From NCBI GenBank assembly GCA_900542355.1, contig UQNE01000028.1, forward strand, positions 1 to 20,743: DNA of 20,743 bases. The letters are read 5' to 3'. The position numbers and the translations under genes were made by a program. Of this stretch, positions 1 through 7,755 are shown piece by piece. Position 1 is the stretch's first letter, and each line of letters begins with the position of its first letter. This stretch comes from an uncultured Bacteroidales bacterium. GTDB taxonomy: Bacteria > Bacteroidota > Bacteroidia > Bacteroidales > Paludibacteraceae. Under the pieces are notes generated by a model that worked only from the letters and a program-made list of their open reading frames with translations, ran no database searches and was not told the origin of the DNA.

Positions 1-238
1 CAAACACTAATTTAGTTTTTGGAAATTAGCAGCCGTATAGTAGATGTTTTTGTAAAATTCTTGAACACATTATTGAATGTTTTTGTGTAGAGAAATGTAT
101 GGAAGCAGTATGTCTAATTACATGGCAATTATGTGTTTATCGTCAATTAGTCGCAATTAACGGAGTACCGGATTAACTGAGAACCGCGGTATACACGGAG
201 CCGCAATGTACAATTTATGGCGCTAATTGCGCATCTTT
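1..238. other. Non-coding region upstream of secA
   Basis: No convincing gene or structured RNA was found in this AT-rich stretch. A 7-bp inverted repeat (CTAATTT at 7-13, AAATTAG at 23-29, 9-base loop) could be the tail of a terminator for a gene left of the window, but it has no clear T-run. The 10-mer ATGTTTTTGT occurs twice, at 44-53 and 77-86. GCGC-TAATT-GCGC near 220-232 is a small hairpin candidate just ahead of the predicted secA promoter. Confidence 0.5.
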
Positions 239-270
239 ATTGCGTAATCCGAAAAAAATGCGTAACTTTG
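239..270 (+). promoter_or_regulatory. Predicted Bacteroidota-type promoter of secA
   Basis: ATTG at 239-242 is followed after 20 bases by TAACTTTG at 263-270. This fits the Bacteroidota sigma-ABfr pattern of a -33 TTTG-like box and a -7 TAnnTTTG box. Transcription would start near 277, about 45 bases before the secA ATG. The start codon has no Shine-Dalgarno sequence, as is common in this phylum. The same TAACTTTG box is used by the minus-strand promoter at 20416-20446. Confidence 0.7.
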
Positions 271-323
271 CAGCGGATATGGTGTGTACCGCCATAAGCA
301 ATGCATAAAAACAACTACAAGAT

Positions 324-3300
324 ATGAATTTTATTCAACTCATTACCAAACTATTCGGCAATAAATCGCAGAAAGATATGCGCGAGATAATGCCTTATGT
401 GGAGAAAATCAAGGCGGCTTATACCGAGATTGATGCGCTCTCCAACGATGAACTCCGTGTGCGTTCGCAAGCCCTAATGGATAAGATACAAGCACGAGTG
501 GCTGATAAAAAGCAGAAAATCAATGACTTAAAAGCCTCTATCGAGTCGCTTGAGATTGAGCAACGCGAGAAGGTGTACAACCAAATAGACAGCCTGGAGA
601 AAGAAATCAAAGACGACTACAAAGCCGTTCTTATGGAGATTCTGCCCGAGGCGTTTGCTATCGTCAAATCGACGGCGCACCGCTTTGCGGAGAACGAGAC
701 AGTGGTCGTTACGGCTACCGAGCAGGATAAGAACTTAGCAGCAGACCCGCGCTTCGATTTTGTGGAGATAGACGGCGATAAGGCTATCTATCACAACCAC
801 TGGACTGCCGGGGGAAACGATATGAAATGGGATATGGTGCACTACGATGTCCAACTCATCGGTGGCGTTGTCCTGCACCAAGGTAAGATTGCTGAGATGG
901 CTACGGGTGAGGGTAAGACCCTGGTAGCAACTCTGCCGGTCTTCTTGAATGCCTTGACCCACGAGGGTGTACATATCGTTACGGTGAACGACTACTTGGC
1001 TAAGCGTGACTCCGAGTGGATGGGACCGCTCTATATGTTCCACGGACTGACGGTAGATTGTATCGACAAGTATCGCCCCAACAGCGACGAGCGTCGTCGG
1101 GCGTATGCTTGCGATATTACTTTCGGTACCAACAACGAGTTCGGTTTCGACTACTTGCGTGATAACATGGCTACTTCGCCGCTCGACCTCGTGCAGCGCG
1201 GGCATAACTACGCCATCGTCGATGAGGTGGACTCCGTCTTGATTGATGATGCGCGTACACCGTTGATTATCAGCGGTCCTGTACCCAAAGGCGAAGACCA
1301 GATGTTTGACGAGTATAAGCATCGTGTGGAGCAACTCGTGCGCACCCAAACCACGCTCGTTACCAAACTGCTGACCGAGGCCAAAGCCAAGATGGGCAGC
1401 GCAGATGAGAAAGAGCGTGAGGCAGGCGAGTTGGCTCTCTTCCGTGCCTACAAAGGTATGCCGAAAAACAAAGCACTCATCAAGTATCTGAGCGAACCGG
1501 GTGTGAAAGTGCGCCTCCAAAAAACTGAGGAGTTCTACCTCCAGGAGAATGAGAAGAATATGCACATCGCTACCGACGAACTCTATTTCGTCATCGATGA
1601 GAAAAACAAGACTATCGAACTCACCGATAAGGGTATCGATGCCCTTACGGGTACCACCGAAGACCCGCAGTTCTTCGTCCTGCCCGATGTAGGTAGCGAG
1701 GTGGCTGAGGTAGAGAGCAATGCTGCCCTGTCCGCCGAAGAGAAACAGCAACGCAAAGACGATATTATGACCAACTATAGTATCAAGTCGGAGCGTGTAC
1801 ATACCGTCAACCAGTTGCTCAAAGCATACACTTTGTTTGAGAAAGATGTAGATTATATCATCGACAACAACGAGGTCAAGATTGTAGATGAGCAGACAGG
1901 TCGTATCATGGAAGGCCGCCGCTGGTCGGACGGTTTGCACCAAGCCGTAGAGGCAAAAGAGAATGTGAAGGTAGAGGGCGCAACGCAGACTTTCGCCACA
2001 ATCACCTTGCAGAACTACTTCCGTATGTACAACAAACTCGCCGGTATGACCGGTACGGCAGAAACCGAGGCAGGCGAGTTCTGGAATATCTACAAACTCG
2101 ATGTAGTGGTCATCCCTACCAATAAACCGATTGCCCGTATCGATATGAACGACCGTATCTATCGCACCAAGCGCGAGAAGTACAATGCCGTCATCGATGA
2201 GATCGTGGCTTTGGTAGGGCAGGGACGCCCCGTGCTGGTGGGTACAACGAGCGTCGAGATTAGTGAGTTGCTGAGCCGAATGCTCAACCTGCGTAAGATA
2301 AAGCACAATGTGCTGAATGCTAAGTTGCACCAGCAAGAGGCGAATGTCGTTGCCGAAGCAGGTCGCTCGGGGGTAGTTACTATTGCTACCAACATGGCAG
2401 GTCGTGGTACGGATATCAAACTGACGCCCGAGGTAAAAGCCGCCGGTGGTTTGGCTATCATCGGTACCGAGCGCCACGAGAGCCGTCGTGTGGACCGTCA
2501 GTTGCGTGGGCGTGCCGGTCGTCAGGGAGACCCGGGAAGCAGTGTCTTCTATGTCAGCCTCGAAGACGACCTGATGCGTATGTTCGGTTCCGAGCGTATA
2601 GCAGCCGTAATGGATAAGATGGGCTTTCAAGAAGGCGAGATGATTGAGCACTCGATGATTTCCAGTTCTATCGAGCGTGCGCAGAAGAAAGTGGAGGAGA
2701 ACAACTTCGGTATCCGTAAACGCTTGATCGAGTACGATGATGTGATGAACCAGCAGCGTAATGTGATTTACGCTAAGCGTCGCCACGCCCTTATGGGGGA
2801 GCGTATCGGAGTGGATATCACCAATATGATATACGACACCGCTGAGGCTATCGTTACCGATGCGCGTGAGGCAGGCGATTACGAAGGACTCAAAATGGAG
2901 GTTATGCAGACTTTTGCCATGGAGGTGCCTTTTGATGAGGCTACATTCCGTGCTACCAAACCCGCTGTCTTGAGTGAGCAACTGGCTGAGAGTGCGCTCG
3001 ATATGTTCAAACGCCGTATGGATAAACTCATGGCGGTCGCTAACCCCGTCATACAGAAAGTGTATGAGGAGAAAGGGCAGATGTACGAGAATATCCTTAT
3101 CCCCATTACCGATGGCAAGAAGGTGTACAATATCGCCGTTAACCTCAAGAAAGCAGCCGAGACGGAGTCGCGTGAGGTAGTTCGTGAGTTTGAGAAACGA
3201 ATGCTGCTCTATGTGATCGACGACGAGTGGAAAGAGCACCTCCGTCAGTTGGACGACCTCAAACAGAGTGTGCAAAACGCCTCTTACGAGCAGAAAGACC

Positions 3301-3659
3301 CGCTCCTTATATATAAGATTGAGTCGTTTGGTATCTTCCGCAATATGCTCGATACCCTCAACCGCCGTGCTATTGCTATCTTGCTGCGTGGGCAGATACC
3401 GACATCTGACCCGCAAGAGGTGCGCCAAGCACAAGAGCAACGCCGACAAGACTACTCTAAGTATCGTACACAAAAGGATTCGGTGGCTCGCGCTGCACAA
3501 CAGAGCGGTCAAGCAGCCGCTGCAGGACGAGATACACGCGAGATGCAGCGACCCGAACCAATCCATGTAGAGAAGAAACCGCGTCCGAACGATCCCTGTC
3601 CGTGTGGTAGTGGCAAGAAGTACAAGCAATGCCACGGCCGTATGGATAATGCGCTCTGA
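324..3659 (+). CDS. secA: Preprotein translocase ATPase subunit SecA
   Basis: SecA is the ATP-driven motor that pushes unfolded preproteins through the SecYEG channel in the inner membrane. The 1111-residue product has Walker A GEGKT at 195-199, Walker B-like DEVD at 300-303, TNMAGRGTD around 689-697 and the arginine-finger motif QLRGRAGRQG at 726-735. The C-terminus has the zinc motif C-x-C-x8-C-H (C1092, C1094, C1103, H1104) that binds SecB or phospholipid in other SecAs. Compared with the 901-residue E. coli protein it has a charged coiled-coil insertion at about residues 57-100 and extra sequence in the first nucleotide-binding domain, both usual in Bacteroidota. The ATG at 324 is the first in frame and follows a good promoter. 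The gene ends in TGA and is intact. Confidence 0.99.
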   Translation: MNFIQLITKLFGNKSQKDMREIMPYVEKIKAAYTEIDALSNDELRVRSQALMDKIQARVADKKQKINDLKASIESLEIEQREKVYNQIDSLEKEIKDDYKAVLMEILPEAFAIVKSTAHRFAENETVVVTATEQDKNLAADPRFDFVEIDGDKAIYHNHWTAGGNDMKWDMVHYDVQLIGGVVLHQGKIAEMATGEGKTLVATLPVFLNALTHEGVHIVTVNDYLAKRDSEWMGPLYMFHGLTVDCIDKYRPNSDERRRAYACDITFGTNNEFGFDYLRDNMATSPLDLVQRGHNYAIVDEVDSVLIDDARTPLIISGPVPKGEDQMFDEYKHRVEQLVRTQTTLVTKLLTEAKAKMGSADEKEREAGELALFRAYKGMPKNKALIKYLSEPGVKVRLQKTEEFYLQENEKNMHIATDELYFVIDEKNKTIELTDKGIDALTGTTEDPQFFVLPDVGSEVAEVESNAALSAEEKQQRKDDIMTNYSIKSERVHTVNQLLKAYTLFEKDVDYIIDNNEVKIVDEQTGRIMEGRRWSDGLHQAVEAKENVKVEGATQTFATITLQNYFRMYNKLAGMTGTAETEAGEFWNIYKLDVVVIPTNKPIARIDMNDRIYRTKREKYNAVIDEIVALVGQGRPVLVGTTSVEISELLSRMLNLRKIKHNVLNAKLHQQEANVVAEAGRSGVVTIATNMAGRGTDIKLTPEVKAAGGLAIIGTERHESRRVDRQLRGRAGRQGDPGSSVFYVSLEDDLMRMFGSERIAAVMDKMGFQEGEMIEHSMISSSIERAQKKVEENNFGIRKRLIEYDDVMNQQRNVIYAKRRHALMGERIGVDITNMIYDTAEAIVTDAREAGDYEGLKMEVMQTFAMEVPFDEATFRATKPAVLSEQLAESALDMFKRRMDKLMAVANPVIQKVYEEKGQMYENILIPITDGKKVYNIAVNLKKAAETESREVVREFEKRMLLYVIDDEWKEHLRQLDDLKQSVQNASYEQKDPLLIYKIESFGIFRNMLDTLNRRAIAILLRGQIPTSDPQEVRQAQEQRRQDYSKYRTQKDSVARAAQQSGQAAAAGRDTREMQRPEPIHVEKKPRPNDPCPCGSGKKYKQCHGRMDNAL

Positions 3660-3670
3660 TGAATATGCAG

Positions 3671-3703
3671 CCTATCACCCTTGGTGCCTCTGAGGGGGGT
3701 AGG
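3671..3703 (+). terminator. Possible hairpin after secA
   Basis: CCTATCACCC (3671-3680) pairs with GGGGGGTAGG (3694-3703) at nine of ten positions, counting one G-U pair, around a 13-base loop. It begins 11 bases after the secA stop. There is no T-run after it, so it is at best a weak or processing-type terminator. A second smaller hairpin (CGATAG 3770-3775, CTATCG 3786-3791) lies nearer the next gene. The rest of the 181-base gap shows no clear promoter. Confidence 0.3.
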
Positions 3704-3840
3704 CTTACATATATGCCATAGATGCTCTGCGTATTCCCTCTCGTATAGATGAGATACCTATTTATATTGCGATAGGCTATTGCTGCTATCGAGAGTACGA
3801 CGAGACATCTGATAATTACTCACCTAAAACCAATATCATC

Positions 3841-4476
3841 ATGAGACGATTGTTAAGTATGTGTATGGTGTTGCTGCTCGCAACGGCTACCTACGCACAG
3901 AGTAGTACCGACTACGATTGGCAGGCTCGGCGCCACAACCTGAGTGTAGGCGGAGGCTATATGTCGGGTATCTATCCTTTTAAGACTCTTATTATCACTA
4001 TCGCTTCTAATATCGGCGATAATGGAGGGCAGGTACAGTACTACGGCAGTTACGGATTGCAATACCACTACCAAGCGCTGAGTTGGCTCAGGGCGGGAGC
4101 AAAGTTGTCCTATGAAGGCGACGGCTACAACTTCTATAGCAGGGAAGACGAGGCCAAAACAACGCCTATCGGTTATACTACAGGTCATTGCACCGTGCTG
4201 ATGGCGAGTTGCCAATTCACCTACCTCAATCGTGAGCATGTCAAGTTGTATTCGGGTATTGATTTGGGGCTTGGAGTGTATTTCCTTAATAAGCAGTACT
4301 ACGACGGATATACCGATTCCGATGGTAATGCACACGATTTGCAACATATTTTTTTGCCGGCATTCAACCTTACCGCACTGGGTGTTTCCTTTGGTAGCGA
4401 GCGAGTGTATGGCTTGGCGGAACTGAACCTCGGCTACGAGGCTATGCTCAAACTGGGTATAGGTTGCAGTCTTTAA
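3841..4476 (+). CDS. Small outer-membrane beta-barrel protein, function unknown
   Basis: The 211-residue product starts with a clear Sec signal peptide (MRR, hydrophobic stretch, cleavage likely at TYA-Q, residues 19-20), so the mature protein would begin with Gln as many Bacteroidota exported proteins do. The rest is rich in alternating Gly/Tyr/Leu strands (for example LSVGGGYMSG near 35-44 and LGLGVYF near 141-147), the pattern of an 8-10-strand outer-membrane barrel such as the OmpW or porin-like families. The C-terminus ends in short strands and a TAA TAA double stop. It lies 15 bases before the DUF3078 gene, whose signal peptide also begins MRRL, so the two are probably co-transcribed outer-membrane proteins. 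No enzyme motif is visible and the ligand is unknown. The barrel call is moderately secure; any named family would be a guess. Confidence 0.75.
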   Translation: MRRLLSMCMVLLLATATYAQSSTDYDWQARRHNLSVGGGYMSGIYPFKTLIITIASNIGDNGGQVQYYGSYGLQYHYQALSWLRAGAKLSYEGDGYNFYSREDEAKTTPIGYTTGHCTVLMASCQFTYLNREHVKLYSGIDLGLGVYFLNKQYYDGYTDSDGNAHDLQHIFLPAFNLTALGVSFGSERVYGLAELNLGYEAMLKLGIGCSL

Positions 4477-4491
4477 TAAAACCTAACCACA

Positions 4492-5709
4492 ATGCGACGA
4501 TTAGTAAGCGTCATCTTTTTCTTGGTATCTTGTGCTGTTTCGCTTTGGGCAGCACAAGATACACTTTTTGTAGCAGACGGATATGCAGGTATCGCTACCG
4601 ATACTATCCGTTTGCAGAACGAGGCATCTACTACCAACCTCGATGCGCTCTTGCTCGATTTGGTGGCTAAGCAGAGCCGAGAGTTGTACGAGGGCGACAG
4701 CCTCTCGCAGCAACTCACCGTCGAGGAGGTGCTGATTCGCGATTCGCTCTTGGCACAAGCACGACAAGACTCGATAGAGTTGGATTCGCTCAAGCAACTC
4801 AATGCCCGTCTGCAAGAAAAGATACACGACATCCCGATGGTGGCTACTGCTGAAAAATCGCTCATCAAAGATACCGAAGAAGACCGCAACGCCGTAATGC
4901 GTGCTATTCGTGACATGCGCACACCTTGGCGAAAAGAGGCAAAAATCATGGTGCAACTCACTCAGAACTATGTCTCCCCAAACTGGTATCAGGGCGGGTC
5001 GTCCAGTTTTGCGGTATTGAGCATATTCAAAGGTTCGATTGGCTACTATTCCGAGCGGTTCACTTGGGAGAATACCGGCGAATGGCGAGCCGGCGGTTCT
5101 ACTGTCAGCGGCGACTCGCTACGCAAAATCAATACTACCGACGACCTGTTGCGCTTCTACTCAAAAGCCAACTACAAAGCCATCGGAAATAAGTTGTTCT
5201 ACTCGTTCTCTGCCGAGTTTGAGACACGCTTGCTCAATACCTACAAAGCCAATACACGCGAGAAGAAATCAGCACCGTTCTCGCCGCTGCGCCTCAACCT
5301 GGCGTTAGGTCTTGATTATAAGCCCGTGCCGGGACTGAGTATATCTTTCTCACCGCTGGCGTATAAGTTGGTACATGTGAGCGATACCACCAATATGAAG
5401 CAGACCGACTATAGTATTCCCGTCGGGCAAAAAACGCTCAACGATGTAGGTAGTTCCGTGCGTGTGGAGTATGTGTGGAAACCGGTACGAGAGATCGCAC
5501 TCGAGAGTAAATTCTATATGTACACCAACTATAAGAAGGTCGAGTTGGACTTAGAGGTCAACTGCGACTTTATCATCAATCGATTCTTCTCTGCGCGTGT
5601 GATGCTTCACCCCCGCTATGATAATACCGTCATCTACATGGGCGATGAGAAAGCCAAGATACAGTTCCGCGAACTGCTATCGATTGGCTTTGCCCATAAG
5701 TTCAGATGA
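4492..5709 (+). CDS. DUF3078 outer-membrane protein
   Basis: The 405-residue protein has a signal peptide (cleavage near LWA-AQD, residue 20), then an acidic, probably helical segment with regularly spaced Leu and charged residues at about 75-115, then a beta-strand-rich C-terminal two thirds. The sequence NYVSPNWYQGG at 159-169 and the following SSSFA are typical of DUF3078, a Bacteroidota family thought to form outer-membrane barrels. Later strands such as LNLALGLDYKP and FSARVMLHPRYDN support a barrel. The last residues (SIGFAHKFR) do not end in the usual Phe, so insertion may depend on another signal. It follows the previous gene by 15 bases and precedes the dipeptidase by 45, consistent with one operon. 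The family has no established biochemical function. Confidence 0.85.
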   Translation: MRRLVSVIFFLVSCAVSLWAAQDTLFVADGYAGIATDTIRLQNEASTTNLDALLLDLVAKQSRELYEGDSLSQQLTVEEVLIRDSLLAQARQDSIELDSLKQLNARLQEKIHDIPMVATAEKSLIKDTEEDRNAVMRAIRDMRTPWRKEAKIMVQLTQNYVSPNWYQGGSSSFAVLSIFKGSIGYYSERFTWENTGEWRAGGSTVSGDSLRKINTTDDLLRFYSKANYKAIGNKLFYSFSAEFETRLLNTYKANTREKKSAPFSPLRLNLALGLDYKPVPGLSISFSPLAYKLVHVSDTTNMKQTDYSIPVGQKTLNDVGSSVRVEYVWKPVREIALESKFYMYTNYKKVELDLEVNCDFIINRFFSARVMLHPRYDNTVIYMGDEKAKIQFRELLSIGFAHKFR

Positions 5710-5716
5710 TCCACCT

Positions 5717-5744
5717 CATAATTCTTAATTCATAATTCTTAGTT
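5717..5744 (+). repeat. Two tandem 14-base repeats before the dipeptidase gene
   Basis: CATAATTCTTAATT (5717-5730) is followed directly by CATAATTCTTAGTT (5731-5744), one mismatch in 14. A third, decayed copy (CCTAATTGCCAT) runs into the next start codon at 5755. The repeats fill most of the 45-base gap. The AT-rich content could help translation start in the absence of a Shine-Dalgarno sequence; that role is inference. Confidence 0.8.
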
Positions 5745-5754
5745 CCTAATTGCC

Positions 5755-7125
5755 ATGGACATTCGTTCTTACATTGCAAAAAAACGCAGCCGCTTCTTTG
5801 AGGAGTGGGCAAGTCTTATTCGTATTCCTAGCGTCAGTTGTCAGCCCGAACATAAAGCCGACATGCAGCGTTGTGCCGAGCGTTGGCGCGAGTTGCTCTT
5901 GGCTGCCGGGTGCCAACAGGCGGAAGTGATGCCCTCCGACGGCAATCCCTTCGTCTATGCCGAATATACTCCGCCCGAGGCAGAGCAAGAGTCGGTGCCT
6001 ACCGTGCTGGTCTATGCGCACTACGATGTCATGCCCGCCGAACCGTTGGAGCAATGGAAATCTGATCCTTGGGAACCCGAAATCCGTGATGGCCGCTTCT
6101 ATGCGCGTGGGGCGGATGACGACAAAGGGCAGGCAATGATACAAGCCAAAGCCTTCGAGTATATGGTGCGCGAAGGACTGATGCGCTGCCGTGTGAAGTT
6201 CATCTTCGAGGGCGAAGAAGAGATTGGCAGCCCGAGCCTGGAGGCGTTTCTGCATAAGCATAAGCAACTCCTGGCGTGCGACATCATCCTCGTCAGCGAT
6301 ACCTCGATGATTGGCAAAGACACGCCCTCTATCACTACCGGTCTGCGCGGATTGGCGTATTGGCAGATAGAGGTGGACGGACCTTGCCGCGACCTGCATA
6401 GCGGGCATTTCGGCGGAGCGGTCAAGAACCCCGTCAATGCCCTTTGCGAGATGTTGGCGCAAGTGGTGGATAAGCACGGGCGTATCACTATCCCGCATTT
6501 CTACGACGATGTACTGCCGATCCCCGCTGCCGAACGCGAGATGATTGCTAAGATACCGTTCTCCGAAGAGGCATACTGCCGTGCTATCGATGTGGATGCC
6601 ACCTTTGGTGAGGAGGGCTATTCCACTTTGGAGCGCAATTCTTGCCGTCCATCTTTCGACATCTGCGGTATATGGGGCGGCTACACGGGTGAAGGCAGCA
6701 AGACCGTCTTGCCCTCCAAAGCATTTGCTAAGGTCAGTTGCCGTTTGGTAGCCAACCAAGACCACGAGCGTATTAGCCGAGCCTTTGCCGATTATATGCA
6801 GTCGCTGGCTCCCGTGGGGGTACGCGTGCGAGTTACGCCTATGCATGGCGGACAGGGTTATGTCTGCCCGATAGATATTCCGGCATACAAAGCAGCCGAG
6901 AAGGGCTTTGAGACAGCCTTTGGCAAACGCCCCTTGGCAGCACGACGCGGAGGCAGTATTCCTATCATCTCTTCGTTCGAGCAGATACTGGGGGTCAAGA
7001 CTATTCTCATGGGCTTTGGCTTGGAGCAGAACGCCATCCACTCGCCCAACGAGTCGATGGACCTCGAAGTATGGGAGAACGGCGTCGTCGCCGTCACCGA
7101 GTTCTACAAGAACTTAGTGCGCTAA
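5755..7125 (+). CDS. M20-family zinc dipeptidase
   Basis: This is an intact 456-residue metallopeptidase of the M20 (ArgE/DapE/ACY1/CPG2, carnosinase-like) group, which cleaves small peptides using two zinc ions in the cytoplasm. Visible metal and catalytic residues are H89 and D91 (AHYD), the bridging Asp D122 in GADDDKG, the general base and ligand pair E155/E156 in EGEEEIGS, D182 (VSDTS) and H429 (AIHSPNES). The lid or dimerisation domain lies at about 190-330 and contains the conserved DLHSGHFGG stretch (H215, H218), whose His reaches across the dimer in relatives. There is no signal peptide. Length is normal for Bacteroidota dipeptidases. The exact substrate (Xaa-His, beta-Ala-Xaa or general dipeptides) cannot be told from sequence. 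The regulator gene starts 8 bases downstream. Confidence 0.93.
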   Translation: MDIRSYIAKKRSRFFEEWASLIRIPSVSCQPEHKADMQRCAERWRELLLAAGCQQAEVMPSDGNPFVYAEYTPPEAEQESVPTVLVYAHYDVMPAEPLEQWKSDPWEPEIRDGRFYARGADDDKGQAMIQAKAFEYMVREGLMRCRVKFIFEGEEEIGSPSLEAFLHKHKQLLACDIILVSDTSMIGKDTPSITTGLRGLAYWQIEVDGPCRDLHSGHFGGAVKNPVNALCEMLAQVVDKHGRITIPHFYDDVLPIPAAEREMIAKIPFSEEAYCRAIDVDATFGEEGYSTLERNSCRPSFDICGIWGGYTGEGSKTVLPSKAFAKVSCRLVANQDHERISRAFADYMQSLAPVGVRVRVTPMHGGQGYVCPIDIPAYKAAEKGFETAFGKRPLAARRGGSIPIISSFEQILGVKTILMGFGLEQNAIHSPNESMDLEVWENGVVAVTEFYKNLVR

Positions 7126-7133
7126 CATCAGCA

Positions 7134-7475
7134 ATGACACGAGCAGAGATACTCAGCAGTCCCGAGTATTGGATTACTCACATCCAAATAGAGGTATGCC
7201 GCTGCGCAGACGCATTCATGAAAGCACACAACATGAATCGGGCGCAGTTGGCAGACTATTTGGGTGTTACCCAAGGGGCTATCTCACAAATGCTGGCAGG
7301 AAACTACAACTGTAGTCTATCCAAATTGGTGGATATAGCCATACGATTGGGCTATGTGCCGAAGATAGACTTCACCCCGCTATCTGAGAAGATGGATGTA
7401 GATGCCGCTTCCGAGGAAGACCTTGCTCTACCAAAGCAATGCCCTGCTGTGATGAATAGTGATGAGCGTAACTAA
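7134..7475 (+). CDS. Small XRE/Cro-type helix-turn-helix protein
   Basis: The 113-residue product has one helix-turn-helix of the Cro/CI type at about residues 35-70. MNRAQLADYLGVTQGAISQM (34-53) gives the first helices with the conserved turn and the recognition helix, and LSKLVDIAIRLGYVPKIDF follows. The reading frame is open back to 7071, overlapping the dipeptidase gene. I chose the ATG at 7134 because the upstream extension is an Arg-rich shadow of the dipeptidase frame and 7134 sits 8 bases after its stop. The N-terminal 30 residues are helical and the acidic C-terminal tail may mediate dimerisation. Such proteins are often autoregulators or HigA-like antitoxins. No toxin-like partner is adjacent, so I favour a transcription regulator. 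The repeats just downstream (7487-7612) are candidate operators. Confidence 0.85.
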   Translation: MTRAEILSSPEYWITHIQIEVCRCADAFMKAHNMNRAQLADYLGVTQGAISQMLAGNYNCSLSKLVDIAIRLGYVPKIDFTPLSEKMDVDAASEEDLALPKQCPAVMNSDERN

Positions 7476-7486
7476 CCATGCTGTCT

Positions 7487-7535
7487 AACCTCTCATAGCA
7501 CACGGTGCGTTCCAACTTCTCACAGCGCAGCGGTC
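7487..7535 (+). repeat. Imperfect direct duplication after the HTH gene
   Basis: A 21-base segment at 7487-7507, beginning AACCTCTCATAGC, recurs 27 bases later at 7514-7535, beginning AACTTCTCACAGC, with about three substitutions and one inserted base. Both copies end in CGGT plus one base. The first copy also holds a small hairpin (GCAC-ACG-GTGC). Its place directly after the regulator gene makes a binding-site pair possible, but that is inference. Confidence 0.7.
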
Positions 7536-7568
7536 TATACACAATGGAGAATAAACATCGAGTAATGA

Positions 7569-7612
7569 ATAGGAGATTGATAGGTTATTGATAGGAGATT
7601 AATAGGTGATTA
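7569..7612 (+). repeat. Tandem array of four 11-base repeats (array 1)
   Basis: Four units follow without gaps: ATAGGAGATTG (7569-7579), ATAGGTTATTG (7580-7590), ATAGGAGATTA (7591-7601) and ATAGGTGATTA (7602-7612). ATAGG and the ATT core are fixed; the other positions vary. Eleven bases is close to one helical turn, so each unit faces the same side of DNA. The remainder of the spacer to 7755 shows only a weak promoter-like TATCCTTG at 7693-7700 with no good -33 partner. Confidence 0.9.
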
Positions 7613-7743
7613 CTATGAGATGAACGATAGATTGTCGTACCAATCCTATAGGAACATCCCCCCTCCGCCTCATGTATATCCCATATAATCCCTATCCTTG
7701 CTCCACAAGAACCAGTATATAAATATAGCAATAACATCAATTA

Positions 7744-7753
7744 TTTGTACAAA
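7744..7753. promoter_or_regulatory. 10-base palindrome next to the start of the LRR-exonuclease gene
   Basis: TTTGTACAAA is a perfect palindrome ending two bases before the ATG at 7756. It could be a regulator half-site pair or could simply affect ribosome access. With a length of ten, chance occurrence is possible. Confidence 0.4.
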
Positions 7754-7755
7754 CT

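Noticed and set aside
735..3635. A 966-residue open frame on the minus strand opposite secA
   Set aside because: It mirrors secA codon positions, has no start signal or recognisable domain, and secA is certain on the other strand. Long antisense frames arise from biased codon use.
7071..7133. Upstream start for the HTH protein inside the dipeptidase gene
   Set aside because: The extra 21 residues are Arg-rich and simply translate the dipeptidase 3' end in another frame; ATG 7134 has normal operon spacing.
7569..7612. CRISPR array
   Set aside because: Units are 11 bases and contiguous, without unique spacers, and there are no cas genes in the window.
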